Source of the DNA: Salisapilia sapeloensis | Lineage: Eukaryota > Oomycota > Peronosporomycetes > Peronosporales > Salisapiliaceae | Assembly: GCA_023334545.1 (NCBI GenBank) | Contig: JAADVB010000016.1 | Location: 1 to 64,000, forward strand | Length of the DNA stretch: 64,000 nt | Reading direction: 5' to 3' | In this document: piece by piece, positions 10,601-19,938 of the stretch | Layout of the letters: each line of letters starts with the position of its first letter | Numbering within the stretch: position 1 is the first letter of the stretch | Notes under the pieces: model-generated | Databases searched by the model: none | Told to the model about the DNA's origin: nothing | What the model saw: the letters and a program-made list of their open reading frames with translations, nothing else | Program-made: the position numbers and the translations under genes

Positions 10601-12133
10601 AAGGAGCTTGTGGCCATGATACGTGATCGACAGAAACGTTTCCAGTCATTGTTGACTGCATCTCGACTGACACTCGTCGGCGGGAGTCGTATGCGGAATA
10701 TCCGACTGCCTGCAAAGAGTCGACAGCGGTTCGTGGTAGCTTTCACACCGAGTGCTGATGACTCGGAGAGCATTGCACCAGGCACGTTGCGTATGGAAAA
10801 ACACAAGGTCTTCTTGACGCTACCACCTGGTGGAAATAAGAAGGCTGTCGCGGATAACACTGCACCGAGTCAAGTGAAGACGACATGGGCGACGGTGCGT
10901 CATCCGTTTGACTCTCGACCGTCCGTCCGAGAACTGCTGGTAAAAGGTCGTGTCTGTCGATCCGTCTTGGATGTGAATCAGAAGAATATCAACTTTGGAC
11001 GCATGACGGCTGGATCGAAAAGCTCCAAGCGTGTTATTGTGCGCAATCTAAGTGCCGTCCCGCTCGTATATGACGTCGAGAAGACTGGATCGATCTCGTC
11101 TGGGTTCCTGCAGATTAAAAAAGGACAAGTCGGTGTCGTCGAAGCGTTTGGTACGCGCGACATCTCGTTTGAATTTCAACCGACACTAGCTGGTCCATTT
11201 GAAGAACGATTGCGTATCGTCAACGTCCAGGATGAAGATAACTTTGTCTCGGTGACGATTAAAGCCAAGGTTGTCAAGCAAGAAACATTCAAACTGCCGC
11301 AAGCAGGACGTATCTTTTCGTTAGGCAAATGTCTTTCAGGTGAAAAGACGTCGAGTGTTAAAGTGTCTATTCGCAATACGAGTCACAAGAAACGGGAGTA
11401 CGTCATCCAGGCCGATGCAGCGTCCTTCCAGAGCGCAGATAAGCTACGTCCGACGTTCTACTTTAGTGTCGATGAAGCTCCTTCGACTAGTATCACACAA
11501 GCACAGGAGCAAAAGCTCGATGAAGACTTGGAGAAACTAGAACACAAGCTACGCATCGCTCAGACGAAGAACAAGACAGACAAGATCGTCAAGCTGTCCG
11601 CCAAGATCTCACGTGTCACGGCATTGCTCAACGGAGAGGAGGTGCCGGGAGAATCGACTGACGGTAAGGACTTTGAAAGTGCGAGCGAGACGGCCAGTGT
11701 GCTGGAAGACGAAGGCAGGCAGATTGAAGATGCGGTCAACTCTCTTCACTTTACGCTGGATGCCGAGGCAACAGGCCGGATTGTCGTCTACGCTGTCTTT
11801 CATCCGGAAGGAGAAGAAGGCGAACGGAAAGGAGAGCAGCCGAGGAGTCAGTGGACGAAGAGGAGGCAATTTAGGAGACACGAGACGCCAAGGAGTTGTG
11901 AGGGTAAGCTCTTGCTGTTTGAGCAGAAGAACAAGGACGTTGTGAAAGAGCTGCAGTACAAGGCCGAGGTCTATATGAAATCGCAAGTTGGAGAGAAAGC
12001 GTATGCTCGTGCTGTTGAGAGGGAAAAGGAAGCGAATGTTGCGACTAGTGGAGTCCGGGCACCTGCGACGAATGAGGTGAAGGACAGCGAAGACAATGGG
12101 AAGAAAGAGCGAGAAGAGGATGCACAGAGATGA
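7607..12133 (+). CDS. Large protein with repeated ASH/MSP-like domains
   Basis: One uninterrupted exon encodes 1508 residues. At least five stretches have the look of ASH/MSP/Hydin immunoglobulin-like domains, which open with a hydrophobic strand plus DFG or NFG-type motifs: about residues 212 (LHFDDCVPGG), 343 (LDFGDCYAG), 665 (LHLGGCNIG), 780 (LSFDHIALNS) and 1126 (INFGRMTAGS). Between them lie an acidic disordered region (about 448-490, with DSDEEVEEDDD), Ser/Arg-rich disorder (about 835-960) and a Lys/Glu coiled-coil segment (about 1300-1345). Such domains are common in ciliary, centrosomal and VAP-type proteins, so a flagellar or centrosomal role is a reasonable inference. I cannot name an orthologue. 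No membrane segment or signal peptide is visible. The absence of introns is unusual beside its neighbours. Confidence 0.85.
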   Translation: MRKKLGSKLEVTRIDHRGQRQVLDNARPVKLGDIYLNDLSVLQQLELRNLTDESLVVGLQTELEPPFDTSYASLQLENENLELTQEFSTSHVNCPNDKTLPDCMLQRESEDQLQSFHTYLHDSYNELFNHIGATDEVTLGPKEKKMIYFSLCTKRNAKHNENTGDKSRDVEDITWSSLLGSLFLTTKTNQKDSQEIVVPLQARVCRSMLRLDVKELHFDDCVPGGAFEKEFTIWNRSEIPLFFKLVTPLTVSDEEKQILSCFEQSSGLPIADRILKADAHGSVTIKVSFHPTDVGERYFEIHVQNLHDSRNVKILDVHTVTNEEHHREGLSIRNEDGITLVSGDNLDFGDCYAGLAASKTLLIRNTTASTLHVELSSERPKEITFELKPLQNREPTARSKHLDEPLSPMLSPELVPSTRAQSPDAQKSGGNDMAGTSFSNLDTLPALGVGDSDEEVEEDDDINLYEDDFLQPKRNSFEETAMEDADVDDDFEFDREPRGRQHDYSPTKDSDESRDTWTRTSHRGSDTSKMSRQASRNHDLGYDDSRSMDDDSRPTSPETRASTPDEGVSSAANFLVETIDVNPGVERTILVWYCPPPAPFDAENADTMDVKGGRLTKQHFRVQFRCFEHQGPWDQAQNRVYDRTLGKSLDVRARTCTSLVTVTPSTLHLGGCNIGELKSSSCVVTNHSELPTTIKPIVTSKVVSTVPNDELELLPKQSAELKVELIPRKTNRNYSRLISVVNLKNKANAPQICVRSSNMEAHHVIYHSLFYRLLTSSNTAILSFDHIALNSIGLQVFALENVTNAPLRLSLQSSDQSRVKLYWVQPPVSEQEQRGRSSLERRQPPSGSLPPGSSRPQRLQNSERSGTSASSPGTKSLFSQRRVRRRRSLGSISELQKSSRKKPSSLKTYLSRNNNATSADKSTDSSDTSVRKKGRTRDSFSERPPSDRLTRSSTSSQSSDTSLDTSNDELTALLQLFESSKHECEAYCQSNVTSYEREKELVAMIRDRQKRFQSLLTASRLTLVGGSRMRNIRLPAKSRQRFVVAFTPSADDSESIAPGTLRMEKHKVFLTLPPGGNKKAVADNTAPSQVKTTWATVRHPFDSRPSVRELLVKGRVCRSVLDVNQKNINFGRMTAGSKSSKRVIVRNLSAVPLVYDVEKTGSISSGFLQIKKGQVGVVEAFGTRDISFEFQPTLAGPFEERLRIVNVQDEDNFVSVTIKAKVVKQETFKLPQAGRIFSLGKCLSGEKTSSVKVSIRNTSHKKREYVIQADAASFQSADKLRPTFYFSVDEAPSTSITQAQEQKLDEDLEKLEHKLRIAQTKNKTDKIVKLSAKISRVTALLNGEEVPGESTDGKDFESASETASVLEDEGRQIEDAVNSLHFTLDAEATGRIVVYAVFHPEGEEGERKGEQPRSQWTKRRQFRRHETPRSCEGKLLLFEQKNKDVVKELQYKAEVYMKSQVGEKAYARAVEREKEANVATSGVRAPATNEVKDSEDNGKKEREEDAQR

Positions 12134-13477
12134 TAATGACTTTAAAATGGAAGTGAACGAGTACTTGGCTTTTGTGGATTTGCTGTACTACTGGTACTAT
12201 TTACGCTTGATGCAATAGATGTTTAAAATGAATGAGCTGATAATGGACACGGTGTGGCAGGGTCGTGTTCGATGTATGAGTGACTTCGATGTTGTTTAGA
12301 CCACTTTAGTCGGGATAACGATTTGCAGGTTAGGTCAGCGATATCAAGAGCACAGTTTGAACAAAGTTACAACTCGACCAATGTTTTTAACATCTTTCAC
12401 CTTCTTACTCCAATCTACCATTGCCAGTTCAAAGTGATTTATCAAATCAACAACTTTTGGAAGGATGGTATCTTGGCCTGTAGAAATGTCAAATTGCTAC
12501 ATTAAATCTGCACCACCACTTGGTATAAGCAAGAATATGCATGACGTACTTTGCAAGCATATATCTTGTATCTAAAAGCATCTATAGCAAAATTACCAAC
12601 TCGAACATTGGTCGTGGCTAAAAACTACTAACGGTAAACGAGCTTGTTTTATAAATGCTTCTAGTTATGGTAGGAGACCAGACCTAGATGAGCGAGTACT
12701 ACAATATTTTGGTTTAATGACATCCATGTTTGATGGACATTTGGATGTCACGGAATTGTGTGATGGATTTGTCCATCGAAAATGAAGGATTGTGATAACC
12801 CTAGCTCCATAAATTAATTTTATAGATAAAAGTATACTTCATTTGTTTCCATCTTTTCTATTGGAGACCACGATACATTATTAATATTACTATTATAAGT
12901 GTGTGGTATATTGCGTTATGTCTACTGAAGTAGAAGCAGCGATCACTAATACCCAATTCCTGGAAGGAGGTACATCTAGGACATTACAAGCAATGATTGG
13001 AGATCATGACATGCTAAGGCTGGTGTCTCTCTTCCAGTTGGGCCGTTCGAATTTTTGCAGCAAATAAATTCGTGAACGACACATATCAGAAGTTATATGA
13101 TAATGCTGGAATTGGAGATGTGAGAGATAGATCTGGAGATGCTGGAGAAGCCGCATGGCCAAAGTCTCCTATGCTTGTTGATGTGGTCAAGACTCTTAAT
13201 CACTGTAGAAGGAGATTCGACAGTACCAAGTCCAACCACAATAGCTTTGACCCTTCAGTTGTTTCGGATGTCGTGAGCTAAACCGTAGTAATCAAATTTT
13301 ACTTCTATTGTATTGGGTGTACGATTTTGATTAGATTTATGTGATGTCTTAGTAAACGATAAAGACGGAAGATATGAAATCGACGATGTATTAAACAAGT
13401 TTTACATCTTATAGCCACAGTTAAAGTTTGCACTTGGCGAGAACCTTACAATGTAGGCATATAGATCTGATTTCGCA
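12134..13477. other. No gene seen
   Basis: AT-rich spacer between the convergent genes ending at 12133 and 13478. A 69-codon frame at 13072-13281 has no recognisable motif and is not supported as a gene. Confidence 0.5.
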
Positions 13478-14430
13478 TTAGTGAATGCATCCAGTGCACA
13501 ATAGACCGATGCAAAAAGTCGAGTGCACTGCAGCGTGGTCAGACACCGAGTATCCATCGAAAGTATCTGTGATAATACCCCCTCCCAATAAACATGAGTT
13601 ATGGTCATCACGAGCTAAAATGTAGTCCAGTTTCGAGCCTGTGGGTCTGTTCCCAAACGATCCGCCAATGAACGTAGGCCCTCCAGCGCCAGCAGCAGGT
13701 AGTGATTGATACAACGGAATTGGCGTATACTGACCATTATAGGCAGAGTTTCCACTCAAGTACTTCACTGAGCCTTCCTCTGGCGGAGCATTTAAATCAC
13801 CAGTCATGAAAACGGCATCTGTGGTGGCACAAATATCTTGTAAACGATTGGCGACCAAAACTGAGGATTCGAGATGACGATAATTAATGTCATAGTGAGT
13901 GTTGAGGAGGCAAACGACCGATCCGCTCCCAATATCTAAAAAGCGAGCAACCGTTGCAACGCGAAGGTACTCGAGTCCCCATCCGTTGGATCCCAAAGAC
14001 TCCGGCGTGTCACTCTATAAATTACAAGGTTTCCATGTCAATAAAGTGTATAATCACCGAGAGCAGTAAGGAGGCTTACCAAAGCGAACGTATAGCCGTT
14101 AATATAAGTCCATGTCAGCGGGTTGTAAAAGATGGCTGGACGTTCATTCCACGTGCAATCTCCAGCACATTCACCAAACATAGCCCAGCCTAGACTTCTC
14201 AAATAGTCTGTTTGATCTGGAGCGCCTTCTTGTGTACCAATGAAGTCCGGATTATACTTCTCTAGCAGTTTTCGAACTCGATCTCGGCGTTCATTCCAGC
14301 AGCCAGAAGGACAAGGATCATTCGCAATTGTCGTCCTGAGGTTCAAGCTCATTATATGAACTTGACCAAAAGCCGCTTGAGCTACATGAAATAATGCAGT
14401 GGTGGCGAAGAGAAATGATTTAAGCTCCAT
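13478..14430 (-). CDS. Secreted endonuclease/exonuclease/phosphatase-family protein
   Basis: Exons 14430-14080 and 14014-13478, joined over a 65-nt GTAAGC...TATAG intron, give 295 residues. The N-terminus (MELKSFLFATTALFHVAQAAFG) is a good signal peptide. The EEP metal-dependent fold is shown in order by MSLNLRT, GTQEG (metal-binding Glu), LNTHYD (His), TGDLNAPPEE (Asp and Asn), GSKLDYILA and SDHAAV (Asp-His pair), so all catalytic residues are present. The family includes DNase I, sphingomyelinases and inositol phosphatases, and substrate cannot be read from sequence. With a signal peptide and no membrane anchor it should be secreted; in an oomycete an apoplastic nuclease or phospholipase-like enzyme is a reasonable inference. 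It sits alone in gene-poor DNA. Confidence 0.85.
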
Positions 14431-16152
14431 CTTGCAAGTCGAGAAATGAAACGCGTTATAGTAAATCGAGAGAGACCCGTATCTTTTACTTGCCTTTCGT
14501 TACTCCACGGGCAACTGAATGAATAAGGCTAGATTGAGAGTGTACAAGACATTAGAAATCTGCTTAAGAAGCTACTTTACACTGTAGGCTGTACCGCACG
14601 CCTAAGTTACACATGACTCACCATCGCTAATATGGTGAAGATACCAGATCAGAATTTGGTTCAGCTTCAATCCGGTTGTAGATCAGTATGGGCAGAAACA
14701 ATGAACCAATATGGAAGAAGGTATGCATAGGCTATGTATATTTTATTCAATAAGGCTATGTGTGTTGGCGGGAAAACTATCCAAAGCTGTACTTGACAAA
14801 CTCTCACGTTTCAATTTTCAAATTTTGATGAACGAGGCTAGACCACGCTTTCACAAATCTTTCCGCTAGCAATAGCTTAAATACTTCTTGCTGCGCGCTT
14901 TAAGTCAGTCTGACGACAAGGACAATAAACTTTAAAAGAGTACGTATAATTGAGATAAACGAAGAATCAGCGTAAATAATAGAGATCAGAGTTGCCAATA
15001 ACGCCGCTTAAACTGTGGCTTTGCTGTTGCTGTGTTCCACGCATAATTTCTGCTTTTGCTTAGGTATAGTTCAAGCCACCTCTAGTACTGGCTTTGTATA
15101 TTTTTAGACAAAAGGAACAACTATTCAAATGGTATCTTCCTCCCTTTTTCAACACAAAGAATGAGCAGCTCGGTTTATTCATTGCGAAACTGTGAACGAA
15201 ATGGCAACTAGAGGTCAATATTGGTTAGCTTTGAAGCGGTTGCCCGCTCGGAAAAAAGTTTTGCTTTATAACATTGGCTTACCTCTTATTAAGAAAATGG
15301 ACTCGAGATTCCCGTAGACTTGACGCTTCGCATGTCGTGATCGGAAACTAGCAATTGAACAAGTATTTCTCTTTTAAGACATTTATAGTATTAGTGGAAG
15401 TAGAAGCTTTCAAAAAGAACATAATTACAATACTTTCATTCGAAATGGCATCCAAGCTTGGTGGGTTGTGCAATCACGGAATTGTGGACTGGGTTTGTCT
15501 ATCCAAGGCGATGGGTTGTACCAAACCTAGCCCTTTTACTTTACTTCAACAGATAAAACTATACCTATCTTTATCTTCTTTGTAGTAGATCAAGGCATAA
15601 CCAAAGTTGCTTTCCTCGGACAATTACATATCTTGTAAAACCGCAAACACACATAATCGCGTGCGACAATAGACTTCCGGTGAATGCAATCTATCCACAA
15701 TATATCGTGTCAGCTAGTAAGTCAGTCGACATAAATTGTGAATCTGCGGCCTTTGTGGCCACAAGAATGAAGTTGAAGTGTGCATAAAATATCAGCGTAA
15801 GCAGCTCTCCATAATATGTTCATCTCATGTTTAATTTTGGTTGTTCTATATACCTACTTATTATGGTGAGCTCCCTAGGAAGTTTGGTGGGAGATGTCGA
15901 GGCGCTGAAGGTGGTAGGAAGTGCTCGTAAATTGTTTAAACGACGATATTTTTCGTAAACGATACGCAGACATAGACGTATCGAATTATCTGTATCCATG
16001 TCAAGTATCTGACTGACATGTCGCTGAATTCGCAACGGTGTCTGTCAAACACAGCTAGGCATGTGCACCAATGCACAGATGTTCTAGTCAGCTTACCATG
16101 AAAGTGTGAAAATCTACTCACTTGCACATTTGACGGGAACGACAGAAGCAGG
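14431..16152. other. No gene seen
   Basis: AT-rich DNA between two divergent genes for secreted or surface proteins. It must contain both promoters. The short frames at 15355-15585 and 15936-16250 have no recognisable features. Confidence 0.5.
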
Positions 16153-17596
16153 ATGTCCTTGAATGGGAGATTAGCCATTCTAATTTGTATTTGCTTGCTC
16201 GTTGTCGTAACCTGCAAGTGCAATTTTGAGATAAACAAGCTCACGTACAAATGTGACGGCCGATGTGATGGCTATGACGCATGCATCGTTTACGACCGAC
16301 TATCAATGAGCGACACGGACGGATGTCGAAGACGTGTCACAAAGGATCGGTCCCAGAATATATCCTATGCTTCAGGAGATTGTCAGACTCCAGACGATTC
16401 GGGCTGTGTATTCCAGTGCTTCCATCTCTTCGATGCCAAAAAGGGCATATTCAACTTAACTTTTCTCCAGAGCGAACAGAACGAATCTACGGCACCGAAC
16501 ACGCCATGGATCGCTAAACCGTACGTCAAATATGTGGATGTTCGGATTCCTGATTACATCGACACGCTGTACGTATATTTTTATATTTTAAATATACTTT
16601 AAAGGTAATCTGTACTAATGAAGTATCCAACAGGAAGATGTTTTATAATACGCAAGGAGATCCATTCGATCGCATGGAGTTAAATATCTCTTTTGAATCT
16701 ATCGCATCTGGAAGAAATTTAGAGACCATCTATTTCGATGGCATTCAATTCCTTTCCGAGAAAGCATTCGGACAATATTCCATGCCGAATTGGAACATGG
16801 TTCTAGGCGGCAAGTCTATCAAAAGCTTTACTATGAAGGAGACCCTAGTAAGGGATATAATGGGGGGATCGTTCTTGCGTGACGCGCGCTTTATGTAATT
16901 TTACATGAAAGCATAAAACCAGGAAATCTTCAGGAGATTAACTGTTATATGTATTACAGAGATCTCAGTGGTAGCACTCTTCTTGATATCCCACCGAATT
17001 TACACATGGACAACGCTCGCACGGTGTATGGAACAGAACGTCCACTACTGTACGAGGAAATTAATGTGACTGTGTTACCATAGAGTGCTGAGAAGCGCGG
17101 TAAATATAATTCCGCAAGCTCTTGCCAGCGCAAAGCACCTAAGATTACTGTACGTACCCCCGGTATACTGGTTTAAATGCAATATTAACACGCGTGTCTG
17201 AATGAAAATGATAGACGATTGACGGATCCTAAGCAGTTGGTGGCAAACATTTCCAGCTACAACCGTAGCGTGACACCCGAATTATATGATGTATTGAACA
17301 ACGCGAGGCTAGTGATGGATAAAGAGTGGACATCCAGTGATTTCGATTGCGAAGATGGCCATATCAAAACTATTGAGGGTACTTCATACAAAGTATGCGT
17401 GTTGGGTGAGGGGGGTATGTCGATCAGAACTATCCTAGGGATTGTCGCTTTAGCACTTCTTGCCGGCATCATGATTGTCGTCTTTATCTTATATCTACTA
17501 AGACGAAAGAAGCGAATGCCAGCAAATCATCATAACGACACCATGACTATGGAAAATGACCCTACCCAACCATTCCCAAGTGGAGACAGAGCATAG
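16153..17596 (+). CDS. LRR single-pass membrane protein without kinase
   Basis: Exons 16153-16568, 16634-16894, 16960-17025, 17084-17149 and 17215-17596 give 396 residues. A signal peptide (ILICICLLVVVTCKC) is followed by a Cys-rich ectodomain with N-glycosylation sites (NISYAS, NLTFLQ). Leucine-rich repeats follow: DLSGSTLLDIPPNL, then LRSAVNIIPQAL and HLRLLRLTDPKQL. A membrane segment (ILGIVALALLAGIMIVVFILYLL) leads to a short basic tail ending FPSGDRA. The two middle exons are each 66 nt with phase-2 introns, one repeat unit per exon. Oomycete LRR receptors of similar layout usually continue into a TKL kinase; here the frame stops about 30 residues after the membrane and no kinase follows downstream. 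It therefore resembles a receptor-like protein. The 17026-17083 intron removes an apparent stop, so this is not a frameshifted pseudogene. Confidence 0.75.
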
Positions 17597-19102
17597 AGCA
17601 TCGTTCCATTCCACTTGCGTATTCCAAGGTCATATTACTTTTCAAATAAACCTTCTCTCTTTTACCAACTCACTCTATATGTTAATACAAAGCTTCAAAC
17701 GCCTATATCCGAGTCTTGCCTAGAAGCAGCGAGCTGTCTCACGGTGCAATCTGACCGTACTACTTTCCGCTATGCTCTATCGTTGAATAATAGCTTCCAG
17801 TACAAGCCGCTTTCCAAACCATCAACCATGTTTCCGACCAAGTTAGACATCTCAAAGTTTTGCTCTGACACAGGATGATCATTTTCAACTATCAGTTATC
17901 AACTAGTAATTGCTCGCGCTTAGTTCATGCGTATTGTGTACAATCCAAGAGCTCTTGCTTATCGGTACTCATTGTTGTGTTATTTGATCACTCTGACTCA
18001 CTTATTTTCTTTTGACCTGTTGCTGGACTGACCATACCCAACCGTGATACTTTACGTTTGTTTTTAACTGCTCCTGTCACCCAATTTTATTGTAGAAACA
18101 ATGATTTAGCTTCATTTAAAGTAGAGCTAAATGATTCTAATGAAAACTTAGTACACATATATATTCCATGCGACATAAAGTATTTATATGTACAAAGTAG
18201 CACGTCCGGACAGTAGCATAGTGGTTTTCCGTTCCCTGCTATAAGTTCATCGTCTAGGATATCGCCTGAGCTCGCCTAAAATCACGTATTGGTATAGCGG
18301 AGAAAAAGACGCAGTTGTTGCTACGGATATGGTGGCTATGACATTTCAAGGTATACTTGAAATGAAGTCTCACTTGCTGCATCGTGCTGTAACCATACGG
18401 CAAGCTAAAACGCTAATAATGCTGCCCTCGGTTCATCACTGTTTTGTTTAGCATTGGCCACAACCACCTTCCTATTCGGCATCTTTTCTCGAGTGTCCAT
18501 GCATTCTAAGAATTCAATACATTTTATGATTTGCTGGAAGCGGTATGGTAACCCAGAGTCTATCGACTGCTTATTGACCTCGAAGCTTGGTACTTGTGGC
18601 TCTTTGCGCAAGATCTAGATGAGCTAGTCGATTTACATTTGGCGAAAGAGCAAGGGACAATGAGCTTTTCAAAAGCAACACTAAAATACTTTGCGGGCTA
18701 CAGCTAGTCACGGCCACAAACGACCACATCAATACACCGCCATACAAACTTTAAAAGCACAAGCTATCGGGATGAAGAAAGATAACCGAAGTTGCTGTAA
18801 TGACGGAGATGTCTACTAAGCTCAATATCCTGTGTTTTAAATGTAGCTCCCAAATAAGCCTTGCTTGCGGAAGAAATTATCCTCGCCCAACCTTATCTAT
18901 CATTAGTCGTTCAACCAACTGCAGCAATTACCGTCACGCGATGACCAAAGCATAGAACAGGATATCTTTACAGGTCGTATCCGATACGTGGCCAAAGTTT
19001 GCTCCATTCCAACTGCTATACAAAATTTCCAATTTCGCAATAAGCAAAATATATTTTCCATCGATGATTTGTGTCACAGTTGTCTTGTAAGTCGTCTATT
19101 AC
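17597..19102. other. No gene seen
   Basis: I searched here for a kinase domain in any frame after the LRR gene and saw none. The right end is the likely promoter of the deacetylase gene. Confidence 0.5.
19001..19013 (+). promoter_or_regulatory. Candidate initiator (Inr-like) element
   Basis: GCTCCATTCCAAC lies about 100 bp before the ATG at 19103. It resembles the oomycete Inr/FPR core promoter, whose core is YCATTY. Position and sequence fit, but such short matches occur by chance. Confidence 0.3.
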
Positions 19103-19906
19103 ATGTTCAGCACCACGGCTTCTTCTATAGATGTCTATCCGGCCGACGAGGCGCTTCCCTCGGCTTCAATCTATGCCATTTCAGAATTCGCGATGCTAGT
19201 GCTCATCGCTGTTGCTGGTGCCATTACTGCTGGCGCCTCAGTCGCTTACTTCCAACCGTCTTGTTTCATCCGTCTCCTTAAGAGATACTCTTCACCCACG
19301 GTTCTGTGGAACGTAGCAACGAAGGATCCTGTCTGCTCTCTCACGATAGATGATGCGCCCACGCCGTCCACTCCGGCCATTCTTGACGTGCTGAAAAAGC
19401 ATGATGTGAAAGCTACCTTCTTCCTTATCTCAGGACAGATCCCGGGGAATGAGCACGTCGTTCGTCGCATGCTGGATGAAGGGCATGCCCTAGGCAATCA
19501 CTTAACCGAAGACTCAGCTAGTATCAAAGACTCTCTCCATGCCTTTGAAGAGAAGCTCGTCAAGTGCGACGCTGTTATCTCCAACTTTTATGCCAAAGCC
19601 AGTGATCAGGTCACGCGAAAGACCAAGTGGATGCGTCCTGCATCTGGGTGGTTCACTAACGCCATGAAGACTGTCATTAAAAAGCATGGTTATCGTATTT
19701 GCCTAGGCTCCGTCTACCCTCACGACGCCCAAATCCACTCCGAACGCATTAATTCGTGGTACCTTCGGAATAGGACAACTCCAGGCAGTGTCATCATCGT
19801 GCACGATCGACCGTGGACGATCAACGTCCTCGAAAATGCCTTACCAGCCATCCCTTTCAACTTTCTCTTCTTAGACGAACTGGAAGAATATGTGAAAAAG
19901 CACTAA
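19103..19906 (+). CDS. Membrane-anchored polysaccharide (chitin) deacetylase-like protein
   Basis: 267 residues. A hydrophobic segment at about residues 27-50 (AMLVLIAVAGAITAGASVAYF) suggests a signal anchor. The NodB/CE4 fold is shown by CSLTIDDAP (motif 1, usually TFDDGP), KATFFLISGQ, GHALGNHLTED (motif 2), KWMRPASGW (motif 3, with Arg) and SVIIVHDRP (last motif). Such enzymes use a metal to remove acetyl groups from chitin or related polymers; in an oomycete this would act at the cell wall or on a host surface. In motif 2 the usual H-x3-H reads H-L-T-E-D, so the second metal His is replaced by Asp. Activity is therefore not certain. An alternative start through a 44-nt intron at about 19088-19131 is possible but less simple. 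The convergent acetyltransferase ends 32 bp away. Confidence 0.8.
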   Translation: MFSTTASSIDVYPADEALPSASIYAISEFAMLVLIAVAGAITAGASVAYFQPSCFIRLLKRYSSPTVLWNVATKDPVCSLTIDDAPTPSTPAILDVLKKHDVKATFFLISGQIPGNEHVVRRMLDEGHALGNHLTEDSASIKDSLHAFEEKLVKCDAVISNFYAKASDQVTRKTKWMRPASGWFTNAMKTVIKKHGYRICLGSVYPHDAQIHSERINSWYLRNRTTPGSVIIVHDRPWTINVLENALPAIPFNFLFLDELEEYVKKH

Positions 19907-19938
19907 GACTTGTTCGATTACATCTACAACGACGTTTT

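Noticed and set aside
13072-13281. 69-codon ORF in the 12-13 kb spacer
   Set aside because: No domain, signal peptide or splice partner; within chance length for AT-rich spacer.
17026-17083. Apparent premature stop and frameshift in the LRR gene
   Set aside because: A 58-nt GTATGG...CCATAG intron removes the stop and restores a regular LRR; frame arithmetic agrees on both sides.
17597-18100. Search for a TKL kinase domain after the LRR membrane protein
   Set aside because: No Gly-rich loop, VAIK-like, HRD or DFG motif is seen in any frame before the next gene.
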